Under the pieces are notes generated by a model that saw only the letters and a program-made list of their open reading frames with translations, did not search any database and was not told where the DNA came from. 64,000 bases of DNA from Sedimenticola_A sp040506895 (lineage in GTDB: Bacteria; Pseudomonadota; Gammaproteobacteria; Chromatiales; Chromatiaceae), in the NCBI GenBank assembly GCA_040506895.1, contig JBEVVY010000001.1:2527116-2591115 (forward strand). The letters run 5' to 3'. Positions 46,087 through 54,356 of the stretch are shown here, one piece after another (the first letter of the stretch is position 1; each line of letters begins with the position of its first letter). Position numbers and translations under genes: made by a program.

Positions 46087-46234
46087 ACTCAGGCCATAAT
46101 CCGGCTATCTGGGCGGGTCAAAATTAGATGCAAAACCTGGGTCAGTATTAAACGCAAATCAACATGTCATGCTAGAAAGTCTAGTAGAACAAATGGAATT
46201 TGGCAACCGATACCCAAGATATAGTAAAAAGCAG

Positions 46235-46630
46235 TACATGCAGTACGAGCAGGAGACCCTGGAGAAGGTGATGCAGGCCCGTGCTGCCGTCTCCTCCGCC
46301 CGCGAGCAGGGCGACGTGGGCGCCCTGGGCATTGCCGAGGGCCAGCTGCGCCTGGGCCTGGGTAACCTGTTCGCCGTGGCCGAGGCCTACCCCGACCTGA
46401 AGGCCAACGAGACCTTCCAGCACCTGCAGTCCCGCATCACCGGGCTGGAGAACAGCATCGCCGACCGCCGCGAGTACTACAACGAGAGCGTCAACAACAA
46501 CAATGTACGCATCGAACAGTTCCCCGACGTGATCGTCGCCCGCATGTTCAACTTCCTCTCCGCAGAGCTGCTCGAGTTCTCCGAGGAGGAGAAGAAAGAC
46601 GTCGATATGAAGACCCTGTTCAACGGATGA
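46235..46630 (+). pseudogene. lemA: lemA, 3' fragment cut by insertion
   Basis: Codes for the C-terminal 131 residues of the host LemA, from YMQYEQETLEKVMQARAAV to DVDMKTLFNG, GC-rich like the 5' half. A frame is open from an ATG at 46169 in the insert, so a truncated protein without the membrane anchor could be made. The stop overlaps the start of the GIDE gene. Confidence 0.94.
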
Positions 46631-47568
46631 TGCACATCTCCACCGGCGAGTTCTGGTTCTTCCTCGCCCTTGCCGTCGCCGCATCGGGCGCCGGCTTCTG
46701 GTTCGCCTTCCGCAACCTGGTACGCGCGCGCATCATCGAGGACACCCCCACCGCCAGGGTGCGCTCGGCACAGCAGGGCTACGTGGAACTCAACGGCACC
46801 GCCCTGCTGATGGACGGTGAACCGATCCGCGCACCCCTCACCGGCATCGAGTGCTGCTGGTACCGCTACAAGATCGAGAAGCGTGGAGACAAGAACTGGC
46901 ATCGGGTGGAGTCGGACACCAGCGACAGCCTGTTCCTTATCCAGGACCAGACCGGCGACTGCATTGTCGACCCCGAGGGCGCCGAGGTGACCCCGAGCGA
47001 CCGCAGCGTCTGGTACGGCAGGGAGCGCCAGCCCGTCAACCGCAACCCCGACCGCAACCCGGTGATGCAGCAGCCCATCTTCAGGCTGGCCAAATTCCTC
47101 AACACCGATCTCAACGGCGGCTTCGGCGGCCACTACCGCTACACCGAGGAGCGCATCTACTCCGGCGACCTGCTCTACGCCATCGGCCTGTTCAAGACCC
47201 TCGACGACATGGACCACGCCCGCAGCCGCAAGGAGCTGGCCATGGAGTTGCTCAGGGAGTGGAAACGCGACCAGGCCGGCATGCTCGAACGCTTCGACAG
47301 CAACGGCGATGGCCAGATCGACATGCAGGAGTGGGAGAAGGTGCGTCGCAGCGCGGCAACCGAGGCCGGCAAGGCCTATACAGAGCAGATGGCGAACCAG
47401 GTACTGCACACCCTGGGCAACACCGGCTCCCGCCGCCACCCCTTCCTGATCTCCACCCTGCCCCAGTTCAACCTGGTGAGGCGCTACCGCCTCTACGCCG
47501 GCGGTTCCATCGCCGCCTTCTTCATCGGTGGCGGTATTGCCGCCTGGTTGCTCAGCACCTATTTTTAG
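46627..47568 (+). CDS. GIDE-domain membrane protein with an EF-hand
   Basis: A 313-residue inner-membrane protein. A transmembrane segment at about residues 8-26, a GIDE domain (MULAN-like, residues 40-190; ECCWYRYKIEKRGDKNWHRV), an EF-hand calcium loop at about 222-235 (DSNGDGQIDMQEWE), and a second transmembrane segment near the C-terminus. GIDE proteins often accompany lemA, as here. No RING domain, so ubiquitin-ligase activity is not expected. The EF-hand suggests Ca2+ control. Confidence 0.85.
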   Translation: MMHISTGEFWFFLALAVAASGAGFWFAFRNLVRARIIEDTPTARVRSAQQGYVELNGTALLMDGEPIRAPLTGIECCWYRYKIEKRGDKNWHRVESDTSDSLFLIQDQTGDCIVDPEGAEVTPSDRSVWYGRERQPVNRNPDRNPVMQQPIFRLAKFLNTDLNGGFGGHYRYTEERIYSGDLLYAIGLFKTLDDMDHARSRKELAMELLREWKRDQAGMLERFDSNGDGQIDMQEWEKVRRSAATEAGKAYTEQMANQVLHTLGNTGSRRHPFLISTLPQFNLVRRYRLYAGGSIAAFFIGGGIAAWLLSTYF

Positions 47569-47572
47569 TCCG

Positions 47573-47640
47573 TAGGGTGCAATAGCGAAGCGTATTGCAC
47601 CGATGAAATGGTGGGTTACGCTACGCTAACCCACCCTACA
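47573..47640. repeat. REP element pair B
   Basis: TAGGGTGCAATAGCGAAGCG with ATTGCACC, then GGTGGGTTACGCTACGCTAACCCACCC. Between the GIDE gene and prlC. Matches pair A closely. Confidence 0.9.
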
Positions 47641-47689
47641 TAACTGTGGCAGAATACCCTTTTTGCAATTTCCAAGAGCCGTACACCCG

Positions 47690-49723
47690 ATGGACAACCC
47701 GTTGCTCGAACTCGAGGCACTTCCCCACTTCTCCCGCATCAGGCCGGAACATGTGGAACCGGCCATTGACGCCCTCCTGAAGGAGGGGCGCGAACTGACC
47801 CGCAAGCTGCTCGAGAGCGGCGCCCCCTACACCTGGGACAACCTGGTGGAACCCCTCGAAATCGCCGACGACCGCCTGGGACGGGCATGGTCCCCGGTGA
47901 GCCACATGAACTCGGTGGTCAACAGCGACGAGCTGCGCGACGCCTACAACGCCTGCCTGCCCAAGCTCAGCGACTACGCCACCGAGATGGGCCAGAACGA
48001 ACAGCTCTGCAACGCCTACAAGGCGGTCTACGAAAACGGCAGCGACCTGAACGACGACCAGCGCAAGCTGCTGGAGAACGCCCTGCGGGACTTTCGTCTC
48101 TCCGGCGTCGACCTGCCCGCGGAGAAGAAGAGCCGTTACAAGGAGATCAGCCAGGAGCTGACCAGGCTGACCAGCAAGTACGAGGAGAACCTGCTGGACG
48201 CGACCAACGCCTGGAGCAAGCTGGTCACCGACGAGGCGGAGCTCGCCGGCCTGCCCGAGTCCGCCCTCGGCCTGGCGAAACAGACCGCGGAACAGCGTGA
48301 CGAAGCGGGCTGGATGCTGAACCTGGAGTTCCCCTCCTACCTGCCGGTGATGACCTACGCGGACAACCGCGAGCTGCGCCGCGAGATGTACGAGGCCTAC
48401 GCCACCCGTGCCTCGGACCAGGGCCCCCATGCCGGCAAGTGGGACAACAGCGAAACCATGGAGCGCATCCTCGAGCTGCGCCACGAGCAGGCCCTGCTGC
48501 TGGGCTTCGACAACTACGCGGAGAGATCCCTGGCCAAGAAGATGGCGCGCAGTTGCGACGAGGTGCTGGGTTTTCTCAACGACCTGGCGGAGCGCTCCCA
48601 TGGCCAGGCACTGCAGGAGCTCCGCGAGCTGACGGAATTCGCCAGCTCCGAACACGGCGCTGAAGATCTCCAGGCCTGGGACATCGGCTACTACGCCGAG
48701 AAGCTGCGCCAGCACCGCTACGCCATCACCCAGGAGGAGCTCAAGCCCTACTTCCCCGAGTCGAAGGTGCTCTCCGGCATGTTCGCGGTGGTCAACCGCC
48801 TGTACGGTATCGAGATCGCCGAGGTGGCCGACGTGGAGACCTGGCACCCGGACGTGCGCTTCTTCGAGATCCGGGACCGCGACGGCGGGATCCGCGGCCA
48901 GTTCTACCTCGACCTCTATGCCCGCCCCAAGAAGCGCGGCGGCGCCTGGATGGACGAGTGCGTGGTACGCATGTTCAACGAACAGTACGACCAGATCCCG
49001 GTGGCCTATCTCACCTGCAACTTCTCACCCCCGGTGGGCGACAAGCCGGCCCTCTTCACCCACGACGAGGTGGAGACCCTGTTCCACGAGTTCGGCCACG
49101 GCCTGCACCACCTGCTGACCCGGGTGAACTATCCCGGTATCGCCGGCATCAACGGCGTCGCCTGGGACGCGGTGGAGCTGCCCAGCCAGTTCATGGAGAA
49201 CTGGTGCTGGGAGCGCGAGGCCCTGGACCGCATATCGGGCCACTACGAGACAGGCGAGCCGATCCCGGCAACACTCTACGACCGCATGAAGGCGGCCAAG
49301 AACTTCCAGTCGGGCATGCAGATGGTACGCCAGCTGGAGTTCTCCCTGTTCGACTTCCGCATGCACCGGGAGTACCAGCCAGGCAGCGGCGGACGCATCT
49401 ACGAAATCCTTGAAGAGGTACGCGAGAAGGTGGCGGTGATCAGGCCACCGGCCTTCAACCGTTTCGCCCACGGTTTCTCCCATATCTTTGCAGGGGGCTA
49501 CGCCGCCGGCTACTACAGCTACAAGTGGGCCGAGGTACTCTCCGCCGACGCCTTTTCACTTTTCGAAGAGCGGGGCATCTTCGACCGGGATACCGGCGTC
49601 GCCTTCCTGCAGAACATCCTCGAGAAGGGAGGTTCGAAGGATGCCATGGAGCTGTTCATCGGCTTTCGCGGCCGGGAACCGGAGATCGACGCCCTGCTGA
49701 GACACAGCGGTATCGCCTCATGA
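47690..49723 (+). CDS. prlC: Oligopeptidase A
   Basis: Cytosolic M3-family zinc metallopeptidase that degrades signal peptides and other short peptides. 677 residues; the zinc site HEFGHGLHHLL is at about residue 465. MDNPLLELEALPHF is a typical start and has the correct length; an in-frame start at 47663 adds nine residues. It is 4 bp overlapped with the SH3 gene. Confidence 0.96.
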   Translation: MDNPLLELEALPHFSRIRPEHVEPAIDALLKEGRELTRKLLESGAPYTWDNLVEPLEIADDRLGRAWSPVSHMNSVVNSDELRDAYNACLPKLSDYATEMGQNEQLCNAYKAVYENGSDLNDDQRKLLENALRDFRLSGVDLPAEKKSRYKEISQELTRLTSKYEENLLDATNAWSKLVTDEAELAGLPESALGLAKQTAEQRDEAGWMLNLEFPSYLPVMTYADNRELRREMYEAYATRASDQGPHAGKWDNSETMERILELRHEQALLLGFDNYAERSLAKKMARSCDEVLGFLNDLAERSHGQALQELRELTEFASSEHGAEDLQAWDIGYYAEKLRQHRYAITQEELKPYFPESKVLSGMFAVVNRLYGIEIAEVADVETWHPDVRFFEIRDRDGGIRGQFYLDLYARPKKRGGAWMDECVVRMFNEQYDQIPVAYLTCNFSPPVGDKPALFTHDEVETLFHEFGHGLHHLLTRVNYPGIAGINGVAWDAVELPSQFMENWCWEREALDRISGHYETGEPIPATLYDRMKAAKNFQSGMQMVRQLEFSLFDFRMHREYQPGSGGRIYEILEEVREKVAVIRPPAFNRFAHGFSHIFAGGYAAGYYSYKWAEVLSADAFSLFEERGIFDRDTGVAFLQNILEKGGSKDAMELFIGFRGREPEIDALLRHSGIAS

Positions 49724-50436
49724 AAAAGTACCTGATTATCTGCCTGGCAATGCTGGCGACGCCGCTTCAGGGCGCCCATATCACCGACAAGCTGCTGGCC
49801 GGCCTCTACGAGAAACCCGACACCAGTGGCGAACCCCTCAAGGTGCTTCCCAGCGGCACACCCGTGGAGGTGCTGGAGAAGAATAAGGGGCTCTCCAAGG
49901 TGCGCACCGGCGACGACACCATCGGCTGGATCGAGAACAGCTACATCACCAACGAGAAACCGGCCCGGGTGATGCTGCTCGAACTGCAGGCCAAGACCGG
50001 CCCCCTCCAGCAACGCCTGCGCGAGGCGGAGAGCGAGCTCAAACAGCTGCGCGCGGGCCAGCCCGCGCCTGATGCCCCGGCCGATGCAGATAACGGCAAG
50101 GCCCTGGCCGAAGCGAAAGCGCAGATAGAGCAGCTCAGCCAGGAGCTGGCCGAATCGAACGCCGCCCTGGAACAGGCCCGCAGTGAAGCGGGCGCCGGCG
50201 ACAGCGCGCTGGAACAGGAGAACCAGGCCCTGCGCAAGCGTATCGAGGATGCCGCGGCGGCCCTCGGCAGCCCGCTGCCCTCACAACCATCGGCAACAGC
50301 CGGCAATGGCAACGGTTACCGTTTCCACCCCTGGCATCTGCTGGTGCTTGGTGTGATCATTCTGGTCAGCTTCATCAGCGGCATCGCCTACAAGAATTTC
50401 CGTATCGCCAAGCGTTACGGCGGCTTCAGAATCTGA
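49720..50436 (+). CDS. SH3-domain membrane protein (TIGR04211-like)
   Basis: A 238-residue protein with a signal peptide (about 1-20), an SH3b domain (LYEKPDTSGEPLKVLPSGTP to DTIGWIENSYI, residues 28-85), a long coiled coil (about 95-190, EQLSQELAESNAALEQARSE) and a transmembrane segment near the end (WHLLVLGVIILVSFISGIAY). It resembles E. coli YgiM. Its start overlaps the prlC stop (ATGA), so translation is coupled. Role probably in the cell envelope. Confidence 0.88.
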   Translation: MKKYLIICLAMLATPLQGAHITDKLLAGLYEKPDTSGEPLKVLPSGTPVEVLEKNKGLSKVRTGDDTIGWIENSYITNEKPARVMLLELQAKTGPLQQRLREAESELKQLRAGQPAPDAPADADNGKALAEAKAQIEQLSQELAESNAALEQARSEAGAGDSALEQENQALRKRIEDAAAALGSPLPSQPSATAGNGNGYRFHPWHLLVLGVIILVSFISGIAYKNFRIAKRYGGFRI

Positions 50437-50456
50437 CTTCGGGACAGGGTCCAAAC

Positions 50457-51929
50457 ATGAAATACAAAGACCTGCGGGACTTCATCGGCCAGCTTGAGGC
50501 CCAGGGGGAACTGAAGCGGATCGCCACCGAGGTCGACCCCTACCTGGAGATCACCGAGATCTGCGATCGCACCCTGCGCGCCGGCGGCCCCGCCCTGCTG
50601 TTCGAAAACGTGAAAGGCTCCGACACGCCCCTGCTGGGCAATCTCTTCGGCACCCCCCGCCGGGTGGCCCTCGGCATGGGCGAGGAGTCGGTGGAGGCCC
50701 TGCGGGAGGTCGGCAGGCTGCTCGCCCAGCTGAAGGAGCCGGAACCCCCCAAGGGCGTGAAGGATGCGTGGGAGAAACTGCCCATGTTCCGCAAGGTGCT
50801 GGACATGGCCCCCAAGCGTATCAAGCACCCCCCCTGCCAGGAGCAGGTGGAAGAGGGCGACGCAGTGGACCTGGACCGGATACCGATCCAGACCTGCTGG
50901 CCCGGCGATGTCGCACCCCTCATCACCTGGGGACTGGTGGTGACCCGGGGTCCGGACAAGCCGCGCCAGAACCTGGGCATCTACCGCATGCAGAAGATCG
51001 GCAAGAACCGCGTCATCATGCGCTGGCTCTCCCACCGTGGCGGGGCGCTCGATTTCCGCGACTGGCAGAAGGCACACCCCGGCGAGCCCTTCCCTATCGC
51101 CGTGGCCCTGGGCGCCGACCCGGCCACCATACTGGGGGCAGTCACCCCGGTGCCGGACACCCTATCCGAGTACGCCTTCGCAGGACTGCTGCGGGGCAGC
51201 CGAAGCGAGGTGGCCAACTGCATCGGCAGCGACCTGCAGGTACCCGCCTCGGCGGAGTTCGTGCTGGAAGGCCACATCCACCCCGACGACATGGCACCGG
51301 AGGGACCCTACGGGGACCACACGGGCTACTACAACGAGGTGGAGAGCTTCCCGGTCTTCACCATCGACCGCATCACCCGCCGCAACGACCCGATCTACCA
51401 CAGCACCTACACCGGCCGGCCGCCGGACGAACCGGCGGTGCTGGGCGTGGCATTGAATGAAGTCTTCGTGCCGATTCTGCAGAAGCAGTTCCCGGAGATC
51501 ACCGATTTCTACCTGCCGCCGGAGGGCTGCTCCTACCGCATGGCGGTGGTCTCCATGAAGAAGCAGTACCCGGGCCACGCCAAGCGGGTGATGATGGGGG
51601 TCTGGTCGTTCCTGCGCCAGTTCATGTACACCAAGTTCGTTATCGTCACCGACGACGACGTCGACGTACGCAAGTGGGAGGACGTGATCTGGGCCATGAC
51701 CACCCGCATGGACCCGGCCCGGGACACCACCATGATCGAGAACACACCGATCGACTACCTGGACTTCGCCTCGCCGGTCTCCGGCCTCGGCTCCAAGATC
51801 GGCTTCGACGCCACCAACAAGTGGCCGGGCGAGACGGATCGCGAATGGGGCGAGCCGATCACCATGGACCCGGCAGTCAAACAGCGCGTTGACGAGACCT
51901 GGGACGAACTCGGCATTATCGACGAGTAA
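50457..51929 (+). CDS. ubiD: UbiD: 4-hydroxy-3-polyprenylbenzoate decarboxylase
   Basis: Decarboxylates the ubiquinone ring precursor using prenylated FMN supplied by UbiX. 490 residues, as in E. coli. Conserved segments are TCWPGDVAPLITWGLV, RMQKIGKNRVIMRWLSHRGG and the active-site ERE region near PEGPYGDHTGYYNEVESFPV. ubiX is not in the window. It stands between the SH3 gene and the ParA gene. Confidence 0.96.
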   Translation: MKYKDLRDFIGQLEAQGELKRIATEVDPYLEITEICDRTLRAGGPALLFENVKGSDTPLLGNLFGTPRRVALGMGEESVEALREVGRLLAQLKEPEPPKGVKDAWEKLPMFRKVLDMAPKRIKHPPCQEQVEEGDAVDLDRIPIQTCWPGDVAPLITWGLVVTRGPDKPRQNLGIYRMQKIGKNRVIMRWLSHRGGALDFRDWQKAHPGEPFPIAVALGADPATILGAVTPVPDTLSEYAFAGLLRGSRSEVANCIGSDLQVPASAEFVLEGHIHPDDMAPEGPYGDHTGYYNEVESFPVFTIDRITRRNDPIYHSTYTGRPPDEPAVLGVALNEVFVPILQKQFPEITDFYLPPEGCSYRMAVVSMKKQYPGHAKRVMMGVWSFLRQFMYTKFVIVTDDDVDVRKWEDVIWAMTTRMDPARDTTMIENTPIDYLDFASPVSGLGSKIGFDATNKWPGETDREWGEPITMDPAVKQRVDETWDELGIIDE

Positions 51930-51986
51930 TACTCCGCTCAATGCCTATAATTGAGCGGACAGAAAATAATAACGAGGAGCACCGAC

Positions 51987-52628
51987 ATGCGCACCATCAT
52001 GCTCATGAACGCCAAGGGGGGCTGTGGCAAGACCACCCTCGCCACCAACATCGCCACCTGGTTTGCCGATGAAGGCGCCAAGGTAGCACTGGCCGACTAC
52101 GACCCCCAGGGCTCCACCCTGGACTGGCTGGAGGCGAGAAAGGATTACGACGGCATCCCCGAGATCGAGGCCATCGACGCGACCAGGGACCCGGTTCGCC
52201 CCCAGAAAGGGACCGAGTACCTGATCATGGATGCCCCTGCCGGTACCCATGGCAAGGCGATCAACGAGATGCTGCGCAGGGTGGAGACCCTGATCATCCC
52301 GGTACTGCCCTCGCCCATCGACATGCGCGCCTGCAACCGTTTTCTGCAGGAACTGCTCAGCAGCGGCAGGGTCTCCCGGGACCAGACCAAGCTGGCCATC
52401 GTGGCCAACCGGGCGAAAGAGAACACCATCATCTACCACCAGCTCGAGGAGTACCTGGGCCATCTCAAGATCCCCTTCCTCACCCACCTGCGCGAGAGCC
52501 AGAACTACATCCGCTCCGCCGAGCGCGGCCTGGGCATCTTCGAACTGGCACCCTCGATGGTATGGCAGGACGTCGATCTGTGGGACCCGGTGTTCGACTG
52601 GCTGACCGATCCGAAGAACTATCCCTGA
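51987..52628 (+). CDS. ParA-family ATPase
   Basis: A 213-residue P-loop ATPase of the ParA/MinD class: deviant Walker A MNAKGGCGKTTLATNIA, switch strand ALADYDPQGSTLDW, and Walker B LIMDAPAGTHG. Without a parB gene next to it, and with no parS visible, a chromosome partition role is not supported; it could position another cargo. The ATG at 51987 has GAGGAG upstream. Followed by REP pair C. Confidence 0.88.
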   Translation: MRTIMLMNAKGGCGKTTLATNIATWFADEGAKVALADYDPQGSTLDWLEARKDYDGIPEIEAIDATRDPVRPQKGTEYLIMDAPAGTHGKAINEMLRRVETLIIPVLPSPIDMRACNRFLQELLSSGRVSRDQTKLAIVANRAKENTIIYHQLEEYLGHLKIPFLTHLRESQNYIRSAERGLGIFELAPSMVWQDVDLWDPVFDWLTDPKNYP

Positions 52629-52637
52629 TCGATTGGC

Positions 52638-52718
52638 GGTGGGTTACGCTGACGCTAACCCACCCTACGACCCTCCCTGCCGAAAAACGTAGGGTGTAAT
52701 AGCGAAGCGTATTGCACC
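52638..52718. repeat. REP element pair C (downstream of RAYT)
   Basis: GGTGGGTTACGCTGACGCTAACC ending CACCC, a spacer beginning GACCCTCCCTGCCGAAAAACG, then TAGGGTGTAATAGCGAAGCG with ATTGCACC. Order is reversed relative to pairs A and B. The spacer is shared with pair D. Confidence 0.9.
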
Positions 52719-52727
52719 ATCCGATGT

Positions 52728-53261
52728 TCAACCGTCGTAGTCCAGGGTATCGGCTATCTCACTTCCCGCCCAATCATTCGGGTACACCCCTCTGGCACTC
52801 AATCTGTGAAACGTGGAGTACGGCCAATCAACAACCCGCTCCACCAAACCATGCTTAACAGGGTTGATATGGACGTAATCCATATGCGCCTGAAAATCTC
52901 TTTCATCGCGAATGAGGTGCTCCCAATAACGCCTCTGCCATATCCCCCTTTCGCCCCGTCTCTTTTGAGAAGCTGATAGCCACTCATCCTGCACAACCTG
53001 CCTGGAGAAACCACCTTTGATCAATCTCCAACGCAATGAAAAATCTGTGTCTTTACCTGGCAGCGTAATGACGCAATGAAGGTGATCCGGTAACACCACC
53101 CACCCATGAATCTTAAATGGATAGCGTCTGCGAACCTTGCTCACCACCTCGCGCAGGGAACCAATATTCCGAACGAGAAGATCGCTTTTCTCTCGTCGTG
53201 AAAGATTGACGGTGAAGAAATAGGTGCCTCCTGGCATCCAAACTCTGCGATAATTTGGCAT
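52728..53261 (-). CDS. REP-associated tyrosine transposase (RAYT)
   Basis: A 177-residue HUH-type single-strand transposase. GTYFFTVNLSRREKSDLL opens the protein, the HUH motif is in LPDHLHCVITLPG, and YVHINPVKHGLV holds the catalytic Tyr region. REP pairs C and D flank it directly (10 bp and 69 bp away), the normal layout for a RAYT and its substrates. It probably spread the five REP clusters seen in the window. Confidence 0.95.
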   Translation of the reverse strand: MPNYRRVWMPGGTYFFTVNLSRREKSDLLVRNIGSLREVVSKVRRRYPFKIHGWVVLPDHLHCVITLPGKDTDFSLRWRLIKGGFSRQVVQDEWLSASQKRRGERGIWQRRYWEHLIRDERDFQAHMDYVHINPVKHGLVERVVDWPYSTFHRLSARGVYPNDWAGSEIADTLDYDG

Positions 53262-53330
53262 TTAGGAATATTGATCCTAAAGACCAAGGAAAGCAACCAC
53301 GGAGCATCATCACAATTGATAATAATTGTT

Positions 53331-53412
53331 GGTGGGTTACGCTGGCGCTAACCCACCCTACGACTCTTCCTGCCGAAAAACGTAGGGTGCAATAGCGAAG
53401 CGTATTGCACCG
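53331..53412. repeat. REP element pair D (upstream of RAYT)
   Basis: GGTGGGTTACGCTGGCGCTAACC and CACCC, spacer GACTCTTCCTGCCGAAAAACG, then TAGGGTGCAATAGCGAAGCG and ATTGCACC. Nearly identical to pair C, consistent with mobilisation as a unit. Confidence 0.9.
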
Positions 53413-53417
53413 AGCAT

Positions 53418-54287
53418 TCAGCTTTCGAAACAGGCATCGAGCCCCGAATCGAGATCAGGGTACTTCAACTCCACCCCCAGCTGATCGAGCATCTTGCGGT
53501 TGCGCAGCCGCCGCGATTCGGCCATGTAGGACATCATGCCGCGTGAGAGTTTCCCTTCCCCCTCGGACATGGAGATCAGCGGCGGGCGGGGTAACCCGGC
53601 ACGGTCGGCGATACGGTTGAAGTAGTCGGTCATGGTGCCGGGATGGCCGTCGCTGATGTTGTAGACCTCACCATCCACCCCGCGGTCCATGGCCGCCAGG
53701 CAGACCTGCACCAGGTCGTCGGCGTGGATCCGGTTGGTGAAGGGAGCCTCCTCCTCGCGGATCATGGGCAGCTCCTTGCGCAGGCGGTCCAGGGGCAGCT
53801 TGCCCGGACCGTAGATGCCCGCCACCCGGAGTATCACCAGTTCCCGGCCCGACGCGTCCCGCCACTGGCGGAACGCCTGTTCCGCATCCCAACGACGCTT
53901 TGCCCGGTCCACCACGGGGTTTACGGGACGCTCCTCGTCGACCCACTCCCCGTTGCAGTTCCCATAGACGCCGGTGGTACTGAGATAGACCACGCGCCTG
54001 GGCTGGCCGTGTATTTCGAAGCTCTGAACCAGGTTGCGTATCCGGGTATCCATGACTCCTTCCCGCGGTGGTGGCGCGAAGTAGAATACATCGCTGTCAC
54101 CGGTACCGAGGTCCGGCATGATGTCGTGATCCAGGTCGGCCCGCAGGGCGTGTATGCCCAGGGATTCGAGGCTCCGGGAACTCTGCTTGGAACGCACTAC
54201 CCCGGTCACTTCATAGCCCGCCCGCATACGTTCTTCGGCCACCTTGCGGCCCAGGTATCCACAACCGATGATTAGCTCAGTTAACAT
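53418..54287 (-). CDS. NAD(P)-dependent epimerase/dehydratase-like SDR (YeeZ-type)
   Basis: A 289-residue extended short-chain dehydrogenase fold. The nucleotide loop is GCGYLGRKVAEE, the catalytic-like segment is YLSTTGVYGN followed by WVDEERPVNP, and a YxxxK motif is not obvious, as in the YeeZ/YtfG subgroup. The sugar-nucleotide or other substrate is unknown. It ends 11 bp from REP pair D and is divergent from the ferredoxin-reductase gene. Confidence 0.82.
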   Translation of the reverse strand: MLTELIIGCGYLGRKVAEERMRAGYEVTGVVRSKQSSRSLESLGIHALRADLDHDIMPDLGTGDSDVFYFAPPPREGVMDTRIRNLVQSFEIHGQPRRVVYLSTTGVYGNCNGEWVDEERPVNPVVDRAKRRWDAEQAFRQWRDASGRELVILRVAGIYGPGKLPLDRLRKELPMIREEEAPFTNRIHADDLVQVCLAAMDRGVDGEVYNISDGHPGTMTDYFNRIADRAGLPRPPLISMSEGEGKLSRGMMSYMAESRRLRNRKMLDQLGVELKYPDLDSGLDACFES

Positions 54288-54356
54288 ATGGTTTTAATTC
54301 GCAGTAAAATAGTAGAGAATTCTGGACCATTCTGACTCAATTGTTCAAGGAATCAT

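Larger units (their letters stand above)
43694..46164 (+). mobile_element. IS21-family insertion sequence
   Basis: About 2.47 kb with istA and istB overlapping by 4 bp. Ends TGTTGAATTGCA and, inverted at the right, TGTTGATTTGCG are followed by repeated internal motifs (CTGACCCA; TTTGCATC with AATTTTGACCC) on both sides, as in the multiple terminal repeats of IS21. No clear target duplication is seen (GCCATCG left, TGTCATG right), so a rearrangement may have followed insertion. Confidence 0.88.
38665..46234. mobile_element. 7.57-kb insertion in lemA
   Basis: The two halves of lemA (38485-38664 and 46235-46630) join in frame when this segment is removed. AAGCAG stands at both edges (38659-38664 and 46229-46234), fitting a target-site duplication of 5 or 6 bp. 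The termini are only weakly inverted (TTTTTATTATCG at the left, TTTACTATATC as complement of the right). Contents: complete lemA copy, PIN/helical-repeat operon, two small genes and an IS21 element. No integrase or transposase other than IS21 is present, so the mobilising gene is lost or acts in trans. Confidence 0.8.

Noticed and set aside
46165..46234. ATG at 46169 as a real start for a short LemA protein
   Set aside because: The N-terminal 22 residues derive from insert DNA and the membrane anchor is missing; treated as a pseudogene fragment.
51987..52628. ParA as part of a plasmid or chromosome partition locus
   Set aside because: No parB gene, parS-like repeats or replication genes are adjacent; REP palindromes are not parS.
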